From Dehalococcoidia bacterium (GTDB taxonomy: Bacteria; Chloroflexota; Dehalococcoidia; GIF9; AB-539-J10), in the NCBI GenBank assembly GCA_023229725.1, contig JALNYR010000140.1:1-6542 (forward strand): DNA of 6,542 bases, given 5' to 3'. Position numbers and translations under genes: made by a program. The notes under the pieces are model-generated. The model worked only from the letters and a program-made list of their open reading frames with translations, did no database searches and had not been told where the DNA came from. Positions 6,136 to 6,542 of this stretch are shown piece by piece (position 1 is the first letter of the stretch; every line of letters begins with the position of its first letter).

Positions 6136-6144
6136 GTGGATGGT

Positions 6145-6169
6145 GGCGGGTCAGTGCATCCGACCCGCC
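6145..6169 (-). other. Intergenic hairpin after the tail tube gene
   Basis: A perfect 8-bp inverted repeat, GGCGGGTC and GACCCGCC on the minus strand, with a 9-nt loop, begins 11 nt after the tube stop codon. No T-tract follows, so it is not a standard intrinsic terminator. It could be a partial attenuator, an RNA-processing site or a 3'-stabilising structure that lets the abundant tube protein be made in excess over the chaperone and tape measure. The function is inferred. Confidence 0.55.
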
Positions 6170-6180
6170 CTGTGCACGAC

Positions 6181-6542
6181 CTAGACCTCGGGCTCACCAC
6201 CCTGGATCGTGATCGTGCCCGTGACGCCATCCACACCGATCTTCTCGCCCACGGTTTTGATGAATCCCTTGACCGAGATGCTCGATGCACCTCGGTATCC
6301 AAGCACCTCGATCGCCTTCCGCTCCTTCGCCCACTTGTGATAGGAGATCTCAAAGCCGGTTCGAGGCACCGCGCTCGTGATGCTCACAGCGGTCGTGCCC
6401 GCGCCGGGCGTGATGCCAGCGAAGCCCAACGCGAGCGTGTTGACCGGGTTGTCGTTCGTGTCGAAGTCGATCGAAAACTCTACCGCCTGCATCACGATGA
6501 TGCCTTCGACGAACAGAGTCCCCTTTGCGTAAAGTTCAGTCG
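6181..6542 (-). CDS. Phage tail tube protein, gpM-like (5' end beyond window)
   Basis: Probable major tail tube subunit of a contractile tail; such subunits stack as hexameric rings around the tape measure to form the inner tube. The frame is open to the window edge, reading TELYAKGTLFVEGI, then VEFSIDFDTN, NPVNTLALGFAG and VPRTGFE before the TAG stop at 6181-6183. Short beta strands, a 'V.T' segment followed by a glycine-rich turn and the VPxxGFE motif are typical of small myovirus tube proteins. A GTG at 6495 could be taken as a start, but tube-like sequence continues upstream of it, so the real start probably lies just outside the window. Seen: frame, stop and motifs. Inferred: identity, supported by its place directly before the chaperone and tape measure, as in Mu (gpM, gp41, gp42). 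The missing upstream neighbour is expected to be the tail sheath. Confidence 0.75.
   Translation of the reverse strand, partial: TELYAKGTLFVEGIIVMQAVEFSIDFDTNDNPVNTLALGFAGITPGAGTTAVSITSAVPRTGFEISYHKWAKERKAIEVLGYRGASSISVKGFIKTVGEKIGVDGVTGTITIQGGEPEV

Noticed and set aside
6120..6169. Palindrome and hairpin as a rho-independent terminator
   Set aside because: Neither stem is followed by a T-tract on the minus strand, and an obligate stop here would silence the essential downstream tail genes.
5853..6353. 166-residue minus-strand frame across the tube/chaperone junction
   Set aside because: It is Arg/Ser-rich shadow sequence that runs through both real genes and the palindromic leader.
6181..6495. 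GTG at 6495 as the tail tube start
   Set aside because: The frame stays open to the window edge and reads tube-like sequence upstream of it.

Overview
The window is a stretch of contractile-tail (myovirus-type) structural genes from a phage or prophage. Every supported gene lies on the minus strand. Gene order follows the tail module of Mu-like phages: tail tube (gpM-like), tail assembly chaperone (gp41-like), tape measure (gp42-like), gpN-like DNA-circularisation/baseplate protein, gpP-like baseplate hub, gp45-like spike, and then the first codons of another gene. Clear GGAGG-type ribosome-binding sites and base composition of roughly 60% GC point to a bacterial phage. No host marker, integrase or lysis gene is present, so the host and the lytic or temperate state cannot be told.

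Reading in the direction of transcription (high to low coordinates): a 5'-truncated tail tube gene (6542-6181); an 81-nt gap with a strong hairpin and a perfect 16-bp palindrome; the chaperone gene (6099-5404), with a likely programmed -1 frameshift; the tape measure (5400-3151); a gpN-like protein ending in a LysM-like domain (3154-2246); a gpP-like hub (2246-1146); a gp45-like spike (1149-514); a small, strikingly repetitive Pro/Ile/Leu-rich protein (498-175); a 147-nt non-coding gap with hairpins and a second copy of the same palindrome; and the start of another gene running off the window (27-1).

From the chaperone to the repeat protein the genes overlap (ATGA or TGATG) or are separated by only 3-15 nt, so they are probably translated as one coupled operon. 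The two gene starts that are not coupled to an upstream gene both carry the same leader: CAC, a GGGAGATCGATCTCCC palindrome, 6 variable bases, then the Shine-Dalgarno GGAGGGT. This duplicated leader, the in-frame slippery heptamer C CCT TTC in the chaperone gene, and the 34-residue repeat protein beside the spike are the points most worth a second look.

Functionally, the chaperone binds the tape measure, the tube polymerises around the tape, and the gpN, gpP and gp45 proteins form the central baseplate hub and membrane-piercing spike. The repeat protein is of unknown function; its position suggests a part at or near the spike.
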